From Thioalkalivibrio sp. (GTDB taxonomy: Bacteria > Pseudomonadota > Gammaproteobacteria > Ectothiorhodospirales > Ectothiorhodospiraceae): a stretch of 8,027 bases of DNA. The position numbers and the translations under genes were made by a program. The DNA lies in contig PULL01000318.1 of assembly GCA_003550945.1 (NCBI GenBank), positions 1 through 8,027 of the forward strand, read 5' to 3'. Positions within the stretch are counted from its first letter, which is position 1, and each line of letters starts with the position of its first letter. The notes beneath the pieces were generated by a model. It made no database searches. It was not told the origin of the DNA and worked only from the letters and a program-made list of their open reading frames with translations. Positions 1 to 5,908 of the stretch are shown piece after piece.

Positions 1-1579
1 CTCCCGCCTCACCGGCTATACGGAGAGCGAATTGCGCGGTCGCACGCCATGGGTGCTGTGGGCGGAGCAGAGGACTCGGCCCAGGTTGAAAGAGGTTTCG
101 TCAGCGCTTCTTGCAGAGAGTGCCTGGAAGGGCGAATTCCTCGCTCGGCGCAAGGACGGAGAGCAGCGTGTGGCTTTCCTCAAGATTAGGGCTGTTCGCG
201 ACGGAATCGGTCAGCTCACGCATTTGATCGGTGTGGCGACTGACCTTACGTTGCAGAAGGAGGCCGAGCGTCGCGCCGAACGTCTTGCATTTTACGATCC
301 GGTCACCGATCTGCCGAATCGGGTGCTATTCGCGCAGCGCGCCGAACTGGCCCTCGCAATGGCGGCCCGCCGGGACAAGCAGGTAGCGATCGTGCTGCTG
401 GATCTGGACCGTTTCCGGGAGGTCAACGATTCGCTCGGACACCGGGAAGGAGATGCGCTGCTTCTGCAGGTGGCGGTGCGACTGAGGGCGGTGGTTCGGG
501 CTGAGGACACCCTTTGCCGGCTCGGTGGTGACGAATTTGCGCTGCTGCTTCCCGAGTCGGACCAGGACGGCGCGCTGAAGCTTGCGGACAAGGTGCTGCA
601 CGTTTTCCGCGAACCTTTTCAGCTTGCGGGACACCGACTGATTCTGACGGGCTCGATCGGGATAGCGCTATCGCCGACTGATGGGTCCGACTTCGCCGAA
701 CTTCTGAAGAACGCCGATACGGCACTCCATCGCGCGAAGCTGGAAGGGAAACACACCCGCGTCTTCTACGACCGCGCGATGAATGAAGCGACCTTCGGAC
801 GTCTGGTGCTCGAGGCAGAGCTCCGCGAGGCGGTGCGGTCGGGTCAGTTGCGCGTGCACTACCAACCGAAGCTGGCAATGCGGAATCGGGTTGTGGTTGG
901 CGCCGAGGCGCTGATTCGATGGCAGCACCCTACGCGCGGCCTGCTTTCCCCCGGCGAGTTCATCCCCGTTGCGGAACCGACCGATCTGATCGTCGCACTG
1001 GGTGACTGGGTTATGTCGGAAGTCTGCCGGCAGTTGGCCGCCTGGCGGTCTGCGGCAACCCCACCGGTGACAGTCGCGGTTAATCTCGCTGCACGGCATT
1101 TTCGATATCCAGGCCTTGCAGACCGGGTGAACGGCATCCTCCAGGCCTATGGTCTGCCGGCTCGCCTGCTCGAAGTTGAGCTCACCGAGTCCACGTTGCT
1201 CGATCAGAGCGGTTCGACGCTGGTCAATTTGCTGGAACTGCGAGATCTGGGTGTGCGGGTGGCACTGGATGATTTCGGCACCGGATACTCAAGTCTGAGC
1301 TACCTGAAACGGCTGCCGCTGAATTCGCTGAAGATTGATCGGAGCTTCGTTCGCGACCTGGTGACTGATCCGGATGACCGAAAGCTCGTGGGAACCGTGA
1401 TTGCACTGGGACGTCATCTCGACCTTGAAGTGATCGCGGAGGGGGTGGAGACCGACGAACAGCGCCAGATACTGCTCCAAGAGGGATGCGAAGTGGGCCA
1501 GGGCTATCTGTTTGGGCGACCCCAGCCCGCCGGGGACTTTGCGGCCTCATGGCTTTCGCCGCTGAAGAGCAAGACCTGA
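1..1579 (+). CDS. PAS-GGDEF-EAL bifunctional c-di-GMP cyclase/phosphodiesterase, 5' end outside window
   Basis: This signalling protein is predicted to make c-di-GMP with its GGDEF domain and degrade it with its EAL domain in the cytoplasm. The reading frame is open from base 2, and the first residues (SRLTGYTESELRGR) are the core of a PAS domain. The true start therefore lies upstream, and the in-frame TTG at 32 is not the start. Order seen: end of PAS with its PAC segment (to about 250), GGDEF (about 280-770), EAL (about 800-1560). GGDEF is intact at 524-538, and RAED at 497-508, five residues before it, is a canonical inhibitory I-site. The EAL signature is at 905-913. Downstream I can also see the asparagine of AVNLA, the glutamate of VELTES, the DDFGTG loop, the lysine of LKIDRSF, the glutamate of IAEGVE and the glutamine of GQGYLFGRP. 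Both activities are thus plausible, though many such hybrids use only one. It converges on the cyclase gene, with 48 bases between stops. Confidence 0.95.
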   Translation, partial: SRLTGYTESELRGRTPWVLWAEQRTRPRLKEVSSALLAESAWKGEFLARRKDGEQRVAFLKIRAVRDGIGQLTHLIGVATDLTLQKEAERRAERLAFYDPVTDLPNRVLFAQRAELALAMAARRDKQVAIVLLDLDRFREVNDSLGHREGDALLLQVAVRLRAVVRAEDTLCRLGGDEFALLLPESDQDGALKLADKVLHVFREPFQLAGHRLILTGSIGIALSPTDGSDFAELLKNADTALHRAKLEGKHTRVFYDRAMNEATFGRLVLEAELREAVRSGQLRVHYQPKLAMRNRVVVGAEALIRWQHPTRGLLSPGEFIPVAEPTDLIVALGDWVMSEVCRQLAAWRSAATPPVTVAVNLAARHFRYPGLADRVNGILQAYGLPARLLEVELTESTLLDQSGSTLVNLLELRDLGVRVALDDFGTGYSSLSYLKRLPLNSLKIDRSFVRDLVTDPDDRKLVGTVIALGRHLDLEVIAEGVETDEQRQILLQEGCEVGQGYLFGRPQPAGDFAASWLSPLKSKT

Positions 1580-1627
1580 TCGCAACTCTACGAAGGGGTG
1601 GTCTCGCCGTTCGCGAAGCATGTCGAC

Positions 1628-2923
1628 TCAGCAGGTGACGACCCGGTTCCGACCTTCGCGCTTAGCCCGGTAAAGAGCTTCGTCGAGACGCCTGAGCAGT
1701 TCATGTCTCGACTCACCGTCTCTGTGAATCGTGACCGCCGCACTCAGAGTGATCCTTCCAGGACCTGGCATCGGGGTCTCGGCGATCAGCGCACGAACGG
1801 CCTCGGCCATCAGCATTCCGTTGTGGGCGTCGGTTTGGGGCAACAGGATCATGAACTCCTCTCCACCCCAGCGGGCCAGGGTGTCCGTCGCCCGGATCCT
1901 GTCCTTCAGAGAAGCGGCAAATCGGCGCAGCACCTCGTCCCCGATGAGATGACCGAAGCGATCGTTGATCGCCTTGAAATGATCGATATCCAACGTGATC
2001 AACGCGACCGGGGTGCCGTACCGTTCCGAGCGTGTCAGTTCATGCCTGAGGATGTTTTCGAAGTGGTGCCGGTTCACCAGTCCAGTCAGTGCGTCGTGAT
2101 TCGCCCGATGTCGGAGATCAGCCTCGAGGGCTTTGCGGGTGGAGATATCGACGCCCGCACCAGTCAGGTACTGTCGCCCGGCGAGTTCCACGCGGAGTCC
2201 GGTGAAATGGAAGGGGATACTGGATCCGCTCGGCGTCTTGAACTCTGCGTCGATCTCGAACGAACCGTCCCGGAACACCGTTTCGATCGCCTTCTGGATA
2301 CGGTGAGAGTCCCTCGGGTCGAAAAGTGACCACGCTGGGGCTTGGAAAAGCTCTTCGGCACTCCGCTCAGTGACTCTTTCGAGGTTCCGGTTCCATCGCT
2401 GGAACCGCCCCTGGTCATCCAGCAGGTAGAAAACGCCTGGCAGGCTGCGGATGATCGCGTCGCTCAGATCGCGCTCCTCGCGGAGTTGAGCCTCAAGCGT
2501 TTTTCGCGGTCTCAGGTCGATCACCGAAGTCACGATGGCGCGGCCTCCAGTGGTATCCACGGGCACCAGCGTGACCTCGACCGGGATCAGCGTGCCGTCC
2601 CGTTTCCGAGCCTCGACATCCAGACCATCGCGCATGACTCGTTGCCCGGCCCGGGTCTGTGACACATAGGAGTCCCGCTGCAACTGGTGGGCAGGCCGCA
2701 GCGTTTCGGGGATCAGGAGTTCTACAGGCTGGCCGACGAGGTCGTCCTCGGGGTAACCGAAGAGGTCACCGGCGCGCGGGTTGGCCTTCAGAATCGAACC
2801 CTGATCGTCGACCAGCAACAGGGGATAGGGAGAAATCTCGCAGAGGGATTTCAGAGATTCAGGGTCCAGGGTGACGACGCCGCGCGCAGGCATGTCGTAC
2901 GGCTTGGTTCGGCGCATATCCAC
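1628..2923 (-). CDS. PAS-PAS-GGDEF diguanylate cyclase
   Basis: This 431-residue protein is predicted to condense two GTP into c-di-GMP under control of two N-terminal PAS sensor domains. No membrane segment or signal peptide is visible, so it should be cytosolic. PAS1 spans about residues 22-138 (SPYPLLLVDDQGSILKANP, GYPEDDLVGQP) and PAS2 about 150-262 (PGVFYLLDDQGRFQRWNRN). The GGDEF domain runs from about 270 to the end. Its signature is the active variant GGEEF at 353-357, with metal-site residues in LDIDHFKAIND and an I-site RATD at 344-347, five residues before the signature, implying product inhibition. I chose the GTG at 2923 because AAAGGAAAGG sits seven bases upstream; the ATG two codons later is the alternative. 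The PAS ligand (oxygen, redox, flavin or haem) cannot be told from sequence. The gene is divergent from the rubredoxin gene and convergent with the GGDEF-EAL gene. Confidence 0.95.
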   Translation of the reverse strand: MDMRRTKPYDMPARGVVTLDPESLKSLCEISPYPLLLVDDQGSILKANPRAGDLFGYPEDDLVGQPVELLIPETLRPAHQLQRDSYVSQTRAGQRVMRDGLDVEARKRDGTLIPVEVTLVPVDTTGGRAIVTSVIDLRPRKTLEAQLREERDLSDAIIRSLPGVFYLLDDQGRFQRWNRNLERVTERSAEELFQAPAWSLFDPRDSHRIQKAIETVFRDGSFEIDAEFKTPSGSSIPFHFTGLRVELAGRQYLTGAGVDISTRKALEADLRHRANHDALTGLVNRHHFENILRHELTRSERYGTPVALITLDIDHFKAINDRFGHLIGDEVLRRFAASLKDRIRATDTLARWGGEEFMILLPQTDAHNGMLMAEAVRALIAETPMPGPGRITLSAAVTIHRDGESRHELLRRLDEALYRAKREGRNRVVTC

Positions 2924-2930
2924 TGATCGA

Positions 2931-2940
2931 CCTTTCCTTT
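2931..2940 (-). promoter_or_regulatory. Ribosome binding site of the PAS-PAS-GGDEF gene
   Basis: On the minus strand this reads AAAGGAAAGG and ends seven bases before GTG at 2923. That spacing favours the GTG over the ATG two codons downstream. Confidence 0.6.
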
Positions 2941-2960
2941 GGGCCCATCAGGTGGGGCCC
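2941..2960 (-). promoter_or_regulatory. GGGCCC hairpin in the cyclase leader
   Basis: Two copies of the self-complementary hexamer GGGCCC are separated by eight bases, giving a six-pair all-GC stem. It sits directly upstream of the ribosome binding site of the diguanylate cyclase. In the mRNA it could limit ribosome access or bind a regulator. There is no U-run after it on the minus strand, so it is not a classical terminator. The structure is seen; the function is inferred. Confidence 0.35.
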
Positions 2961-3035
2961 GAACTCGCTTTTCAAGTCCTGGCAAAGCGTCGCTGTGCGC
3001 GGCGAGCCGAAGGGCTTTCAATTCCGGTTTGCGCG

Positions 3036-3050
3036 GCGCGGAACCCGCGC
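3036..3050. repeat. Perfect GC inverted repeat, six-base arms
   Basis: GCGCGG and CCGCGC flank the three bases AAC. It lies about 15 bases downstream of the minus-strand TAGAAT element, so it would be near the 5' end of a cyclase transcript started there. It could be a 5' stabilising hairpin or an operator, or chance in GC-rich DNA. Confidence 0.3.
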
Positions 3051-3062
3051 GGCGAAGTTCCA

Positions 3063-3075
3063 GATTCTAGCGGAA
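3063..3075 (-). promoter_or_regulatory. Putative -10 region of the cyclase promoter
   Basis: On the minus strand this reads TTCCGCTAGAATC, with TAGAAT matching a sigma70 -10 box at five of six positions. The expected -35 zone (TCGCCC, 18 bases upstream) is a poor match, so an activator or extended contacts would be needed. A start just downstream gives a leader of about 130 bases. The same 13 bases occur on the plus strand at 3234-3246, which strengthens both calls. Confidence 0.4.
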
Positions 3076-3218
3076 CCACATCGTCGCGGGCGATTAGAGA
3101 TGTCCGATCGAGTTTCTGGTTCAAAACGGCCATTCCAGCAGGCTGACGATGGGAACGCAGCCGCAATGAAACCGTTCTGGACGCGATCGAACTGGCCAGG
3201 ATTTTTCTGAGGTACTCA

Positions 3219-3246
3219 TTGGCCGAGGGCGACTTCCGCTAGAATC
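3219..3246 (+). promoter_or_regulatory. Putative sigma70 promoter of the rubredoxin gene
   Basis: The -10 box TAGAAT at 3240-3245 lies within TTCCGCTAGAATC. A possible -35 is TTGGCC at 3219-3224, with a short 15-base spacer. The rubredoxin ATG follows about 70 bases downstream. The isolated position of the gene on its strand requires a promoter nearby. Confidence 0.4.
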
Positions 3247-3314
3247 CGAGCAAAGTTGCCGGCTGAGCGGTTGCTGGCCGGCCGATACAGGGAACCACGC
3301 GATCCGGGGGGCTG

Positions 3315-3482
3315 ATGAACACCTACGAATGCAACACCTGCGGTTTTCTTTACGATGAGGCTCAGGGGCTTCCGGACGAGGGGATTCCTCCCGGCACGCG
3401 CTGGGAAGACATCCCGGACGACTGGGTATGCCCCGAGTGCGGTGCCACGAAATCGGACTTCACGCCCGTGCAATTCGACTGA
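3315..3482 (+). CDS. Rubredoxin (55 residues)
   Basis: This small cytoplasmic iron protein carries one electron on a single iron bound by four cysteines. The product begins MNTYECNTCGFLYDEAQG. It has the two rubredoxin knuckles, C6-x2-C9-G and C39-P-E-C42-G, plus the conserved PGTRWEDIPDDWVCPECG stretch before the second knuckle. Its length equals the usual 52-55 residues of the family. The ATG at 3315 gives the canonical N-terminus; the G-run at 3306-3311 is a close, mediocre ribosome binding site. Bacterial rubredoxins serve alkane hydroxylases, rubredoxin:oxygen or superoxide reductases and other redox enzymes, but no such partner is next to it. It is the only plus-strand gene between the cyclase and the minus-strand cluster, and appears to be transcribed alone. 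Confidence 0.95.
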   Translation: MNTYECNTCGFLYDEAQGLPDEGIPPGTRWEDIPDDWVCPECGATKSDFTPVQFD

Positions 3483-3501
3483 GCGTTCTCGCCGCGCAGC
3501 G

Positions 3502-3520
3502 AAGCGTGCCGAGTGCGCTT
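3502..3520 (+). terminator. Possible weak hairpin after rubredoxin
   Basis: In RNA from the plus strand, AAGCGTGC and GTGCGCTT can pair over eight positions, two of them G-U wobbles, around a CGA loop, 20 bases past the rubredoxin stop. No T-run follows, so intrinsic termination is doubtful. The wobbles make the structure poorer on the minus strand, consistent with a role for the plus-strand transcript if it has one. Confidence 0.25.
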
Positions 3521-3536
3521 GATCGATGCGGCGTAT

Positions 3537-4883
3537 TCATCTGTCCGGTTTGCCTTCCCGCAGGAAGGCGTCGATGAGGGAAGAGAGTTGGGGTTCCCCC
3601 GGCTCGGCAAACTCGTAGCGGGCGCGTATCACCGGTTTGTCGATGTCGATCAGCGCGGCCAGATCGCAGGGTGTCGCGGCCACCACGACGTCGGCCGGAA
3701 CCGCGCGGATGGTGTCGCTCAGCGCGCGCAGCTGCGCCGGGTGATAGCCGACCGCCGGCAGCACCGGACCAATGTGCGGATATTCGGCATAAACGGCCGC
3801 GATTTCTCCCGCGGCGTAGCTGCGGGGATCCACGATGTTCGCCTGTGCCGCGACTGCCGCGACGTGGCCGGCGCCGTAGCCCATCCCGCCGTGCGTCAGC
3901 GTCGGGCCATCCTCGACGACGAGCACGCGCTTTCCGGCTACCCGCGCCGGATCGTCGAGCTGCACAGGCGACGCGCCCAGGATGATCCGTGCCCCGGGAT
4001 TGGCCGCGCGCACGGCTTCGGTCACTCGTTCGATGTCCGCTTCGCGTGCGGCATCGCTCTTCGCGACCAGCACCACGTCGGCCATGTGCAGCACCGTCTC
4101 GCCCGGGTGGTGGGTGGTCTCGTGACCGGGCCGCAACGGGTCTACCAGCACGATGTGCAGATCGGGACGCACGAACGGAAAATCGTTGTTGCCCCCGTCC
4201 CAGAGGATTACGTCGCACTCGTCGGCCGCGGCCGGGACGATCCGTCCGTAGTCGACACCGGCGTAGACCACGTTGCCGAGCGCCAGATGCGGTTCGTACT
4301 CCTCCCGCTCCTCAAGCGTGCAAGCGGCGGCATCGAGATCGGCAGCGTCGGCGAACCGTTGCACCGCCTGTCGTTCCAGGTCGCCGTAGGGCATCGGGTG
4401 TCGGATGACCGCAGCTCTCAGACCCCGCGCTTTCAGCAGTCGGGACAGCCAGCGCGTGACCTGCGACTTCCCGCAGCCGGTTCGCACGGCGCTGGTCGCG
4501 ATCACCGGAACCCCGGCATCGAGCATCGTTCGGTTGGGTCCGAGCAGCAGGAAGTCGGCGCCGGTGGCCAGCGCCGCGGAGGCCCGGTGCATCACGTGGG
4601 CGTGTTCGACGTCGCTGTAGGCGAATACGACCTGGTCGATCCGTTCGCGCCGGCAGAGGTCCTCGAGTTCCGACTCGACGATGATCGGGATCCCTTCGGG
4701 GTAGTGCGGCCCGGCCAGCGCGGGTGGGTACCGCCGTCCGGCGATCTCCGGAATCTGCGCGGCCGTGAACGCGACGACCTCCGTGGCCGGATCATCGCGG
4801 TAGACCATGTTGAAGTTGTGAAAGTCGCGGCCCGCCGCCCCCATGATGACGACCCGGGTGCGGGTGTGCGGCGATCGTCTCAT
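3537..4883 (-). CDS. Cyclic 2,3-diphosphoglycerate synthetase-like P-loop protein (COG2403 family)
   Basis: This 448-residue protein resembles the family containing the archaeal cyclic 2,3-diphosphoglycerate synthetase, which uses ATP to close 2,3-diphosphoglycerate into its cyclic anhydride. Bacterial members are usually called predicted GTPases and have no settled function. An N-terminal nucleotide-fold region (VVIMGAAGRDFHNFN, residues 11-25) precedes a P-loop-like SAVRTGCGKS at 131-140. That loop has Val where the standard Walker A motif has Gly or Ala, as I recall is typical of this family. Other landmarks are VILWDGGNND (225-234, Walker B-like), VLVAKSDAA (271-279) and VEDGPTLTHGGMGYGAG (323-339). 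No membrane segment is seen. The ATG at 4883 overlaps the dehydrogenase stop as ATGA, which implies translational coupling and supports this start over longer frames. It is the last gene of the cluster. Family assignment is from memory of its motifs; the substrate here is unknown. Confidence 0.85.
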   Translation of the reverse strand: MRRSPHTRTRVVIMGAAGRDFHNFNMVYRDDPATEVVAFTAAQIPEIAGRRYPPALAGPHYPEGIPIIVESELEDLCRRERIDQVVFAYSDVEHAHVMHRASAALATGADFLLLGPNRTMLDAGVPVIATSAVRTGCGKSQVTRWLSRLLKARGLRAAVIRHPMPYGDLERQAVQRFADAADLDAAACTLEEREEYEPHLALGNVVYAGVDYGRIVPAAADECDVILWDGGNNDFPFVRPDLHIVLVDPLRPGHETTHHPGETVLHMADVVLVAKSDAAREADIERVTEAVRAANPGARIILGASPVQLDDPARVAGKRVLVVEDGPTLTHGGMGYGAGHVAAVAAQANIVDPRSYAAGEIAAVYAEYPHIGPVLPAVGYHPAQLRALSDTIRAVPADVVVAATPCDLAALIDIDKPVIRARYEFAEPGEPQLSSLIDAFLREGKPDR

Positions 4884-5863
4884 GGCACCAGCACTGCCGC
4901 GCCCTGCAGTCTGCCTGCGCGCAGATCGGCGAGCGCCTCGTTCGCGGCTTCGAGCGGGTAGACGGTCGTCGTGGTCCGCACCGGGACCTTCGGTGCCAGC
5001 GCCATGAACGCCTCGCCGTCCGCGCGCGTGAGGTTCGCGACCGAGCACAGGCTGCGCTCGCCCCAGAGGATGTCGTAGGGGAAAGCCGGGATGTCGCTCA
5101 TGTGGATGCCGCCGCAGACGACCCGGCCGCCGCGGCGCACCGCCCGCAACGCCGTTGGCACAAGTTCGCCGGCCGGGGCGAAGATCAGCGCAGCATCCAG
5201 CTCCACCCCGGGTTGTTGGTCGGCTCCCCCGGCCCAGGCCGCGCCGAGATCCCGCGCAAAGGCCTGCGCGTCGGTGTCCCCCGGGCGCGTGAAGGCGAAA
5301 ATCTCCCGACCCTCGTAGCCCGCGATCTGCGCGACGATGTGCGCGGCGGCGCCGAAACCGTAGACCCCAAGCCTGCGGGCGTCACCGGCCATGCGCAGCG
5401 TCCGGAATCCGATCAGGCCCGCGCAGAGCAGCGGGGCGGCGGCGACGGGGTCGTGGGAGTCGGGGATCGGGAAGCAGAAGGCCTCGTCCGCGACCGCATA
5501 TTCCGCGTACCCGCCTTGTAGCTGATATCCGGTGAACCGTGCCTGTCCGCAGAGGTTCTCGTGTCCGCTGGTGCAGAAGTCGCAGTGCCCGCAGGTGTGG
5601 CCGAGCCAGGGCACGCCGACCCGGGTGCCGGCAGGGTGGCGGTTCGCACCCGGGCCGCTCGCAGTGACGGTGCCGACGATCTCGTGGCCGGGAATCAGCG
5701 GCAGCGCCGGATCGGGAAGCTCTCCGTCAACGATGTGCAGGTCGGTTCGGCAGACCGCGCAGGCTTCCACCTGAAGCAGTACCTGACCTTCGCCCGGGTC
5801 GGGCACAGGCCATTCGCGAAGACCCAACGGCTGGCAGGCCGCTTCCATCACCATTGCGCGCAT
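4880..5863 (-). CDS. Zinc-dependent alcohol dehydrogenase (medium-chain family, TIGR02822-like)
   Basis: This 327-residue cytosolic enzyme is predicted to interconvert an alcohol and an aldehyde or ketone with NAD(P). Catalytic zinc ligands appear as C38 in AVCRTDLH, H60-E61 in PGHE, and C147 in PLLCAGL. The structural zinc site is complete as C91-x2-C94-x2-C97-x7-C105. The dinucleotide loop is GVYGFGAAAH (166-175), with Ala instead of the third Gly of the usual pattern. This and the short length fit the subfamily modelled as TIGR02822, whose substrate is not established. The ATG at 5863 has GGGAGG eight bases upstream. The gene overlaps the cDPG-synthetase-like gene by four bases and follows the FAD oxidoreductase by 45 bases, so co-transcription is likely. 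The substrate could be the product of the FAD enzyme, but that is inference. Confidence 0.92.
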   Translation of the reverse strand: MRAMVMEAACQPLGLREWPVPDPGEGQVLLQVEACAVCRTDLHIVDGELPDPALPLIPGHEIVGTVTASGPGANRHPAGTRVGVPWLGHTCGHCDFCTSGHENLCGQARFTGYQLQGGYAEYAVADEAFCFPIPDSHDPVAAAPLLCAGLIGFRTLRMAGDARRLGVYGFGAAAHIVAQIAGYEGREIFAFTRPGDTDAQAFARDLGAAWAGGADQQPGVELDAALIFAPAGELVPTALRAVRRGGRVVCGGIHMSDIPAFPYDILWGERSLCSVANLTRADGEAFMALAPKVPVRTTTTVYPLEAANEALADLRAGRLQGAAVLVP

Positions 5864-5871
5864 CTGCGTTG

Positions 5872-5877
5872 CCTCCC
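5872..5877 (-). promoter_or_regulatory. Ribosome binding site of the alcohol dehydrogenase
   Basis: GGGAGG on the minus strand lies eight bases before the ATG at 5863, fixing that start. Confidence 0.65.
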
Positions 5878-5908
5878 GCTGGCAGCGGAGTCGACTGCGA
5901 GTGCCCCA

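Larger units (their letters stand above)
2924..3314. other. Divergent intergenic control region without a credible gene
   Basis: This stretch of about 390 bases lies between the outward-facing diguanylate cyclase and rubredoxin genes. Short open frames cross it on both strands, but none has a recognisable protein pattern and several run into the flanking genes. It holds two TAGAAT-type elements facing outward on opposite strands (3063-3075 and 3234-3246) and two GC-rich hairpins (2941-2960 and 3036-3050). I looked for a c-di-GMP riboswitch by eye and saw no convincing consensus. Confidence 0.6.

Noticed and set aside
1580..1627. A bidirectional terminator between the two c-di-GMP genes
   Set aside because: Only short imperfect pairings such as CGAA/TTCG are visible, with no stable stem followed by a T-run on either strand.
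1598..2329. A 243-codon plus-strand open frame antisense to the diguanylate cyclase
   Set aside because: The opposite strand carries a complete GGDEF domain through the same bases; the plus-strand product resembles no family.
2924..3062. A c-di-GMP riboswitch controlling the cyclase
   Set aside because: The leader lacks the conserved blocks of the GEMM-type aptamer as far as I can see by eye; only simple GC hairpins were found.
3166..3210. A 14-residue frame (MKPFWTRSNWPGFF) upstream of rubredoxin as a leader peptide
   Set aside because: It has two Trp codons but no following attenuator-like alternative stems, no ribosome binding site of note, and lies upstream of the putative rubredoxin promoter.
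3513..4961. A 482-codon open frame on the plus strand opposite the cDPG-synthetase-like gene
   Set aside because: Its translation has no recognisable family pattern, while the minus strand shows clear P-loop and family motifs and an ATGA overlap with its neighbour. Long antisense frames are expected in GC-rich genes.
4884..5048. Upstream extension of the cDPG-synthetase-like frame to 5048
   Set aside because: The extension lies inside the dehydrogenase coding sequence in another frame, and the ATG at 4883 forms a normal ATGA coupling.
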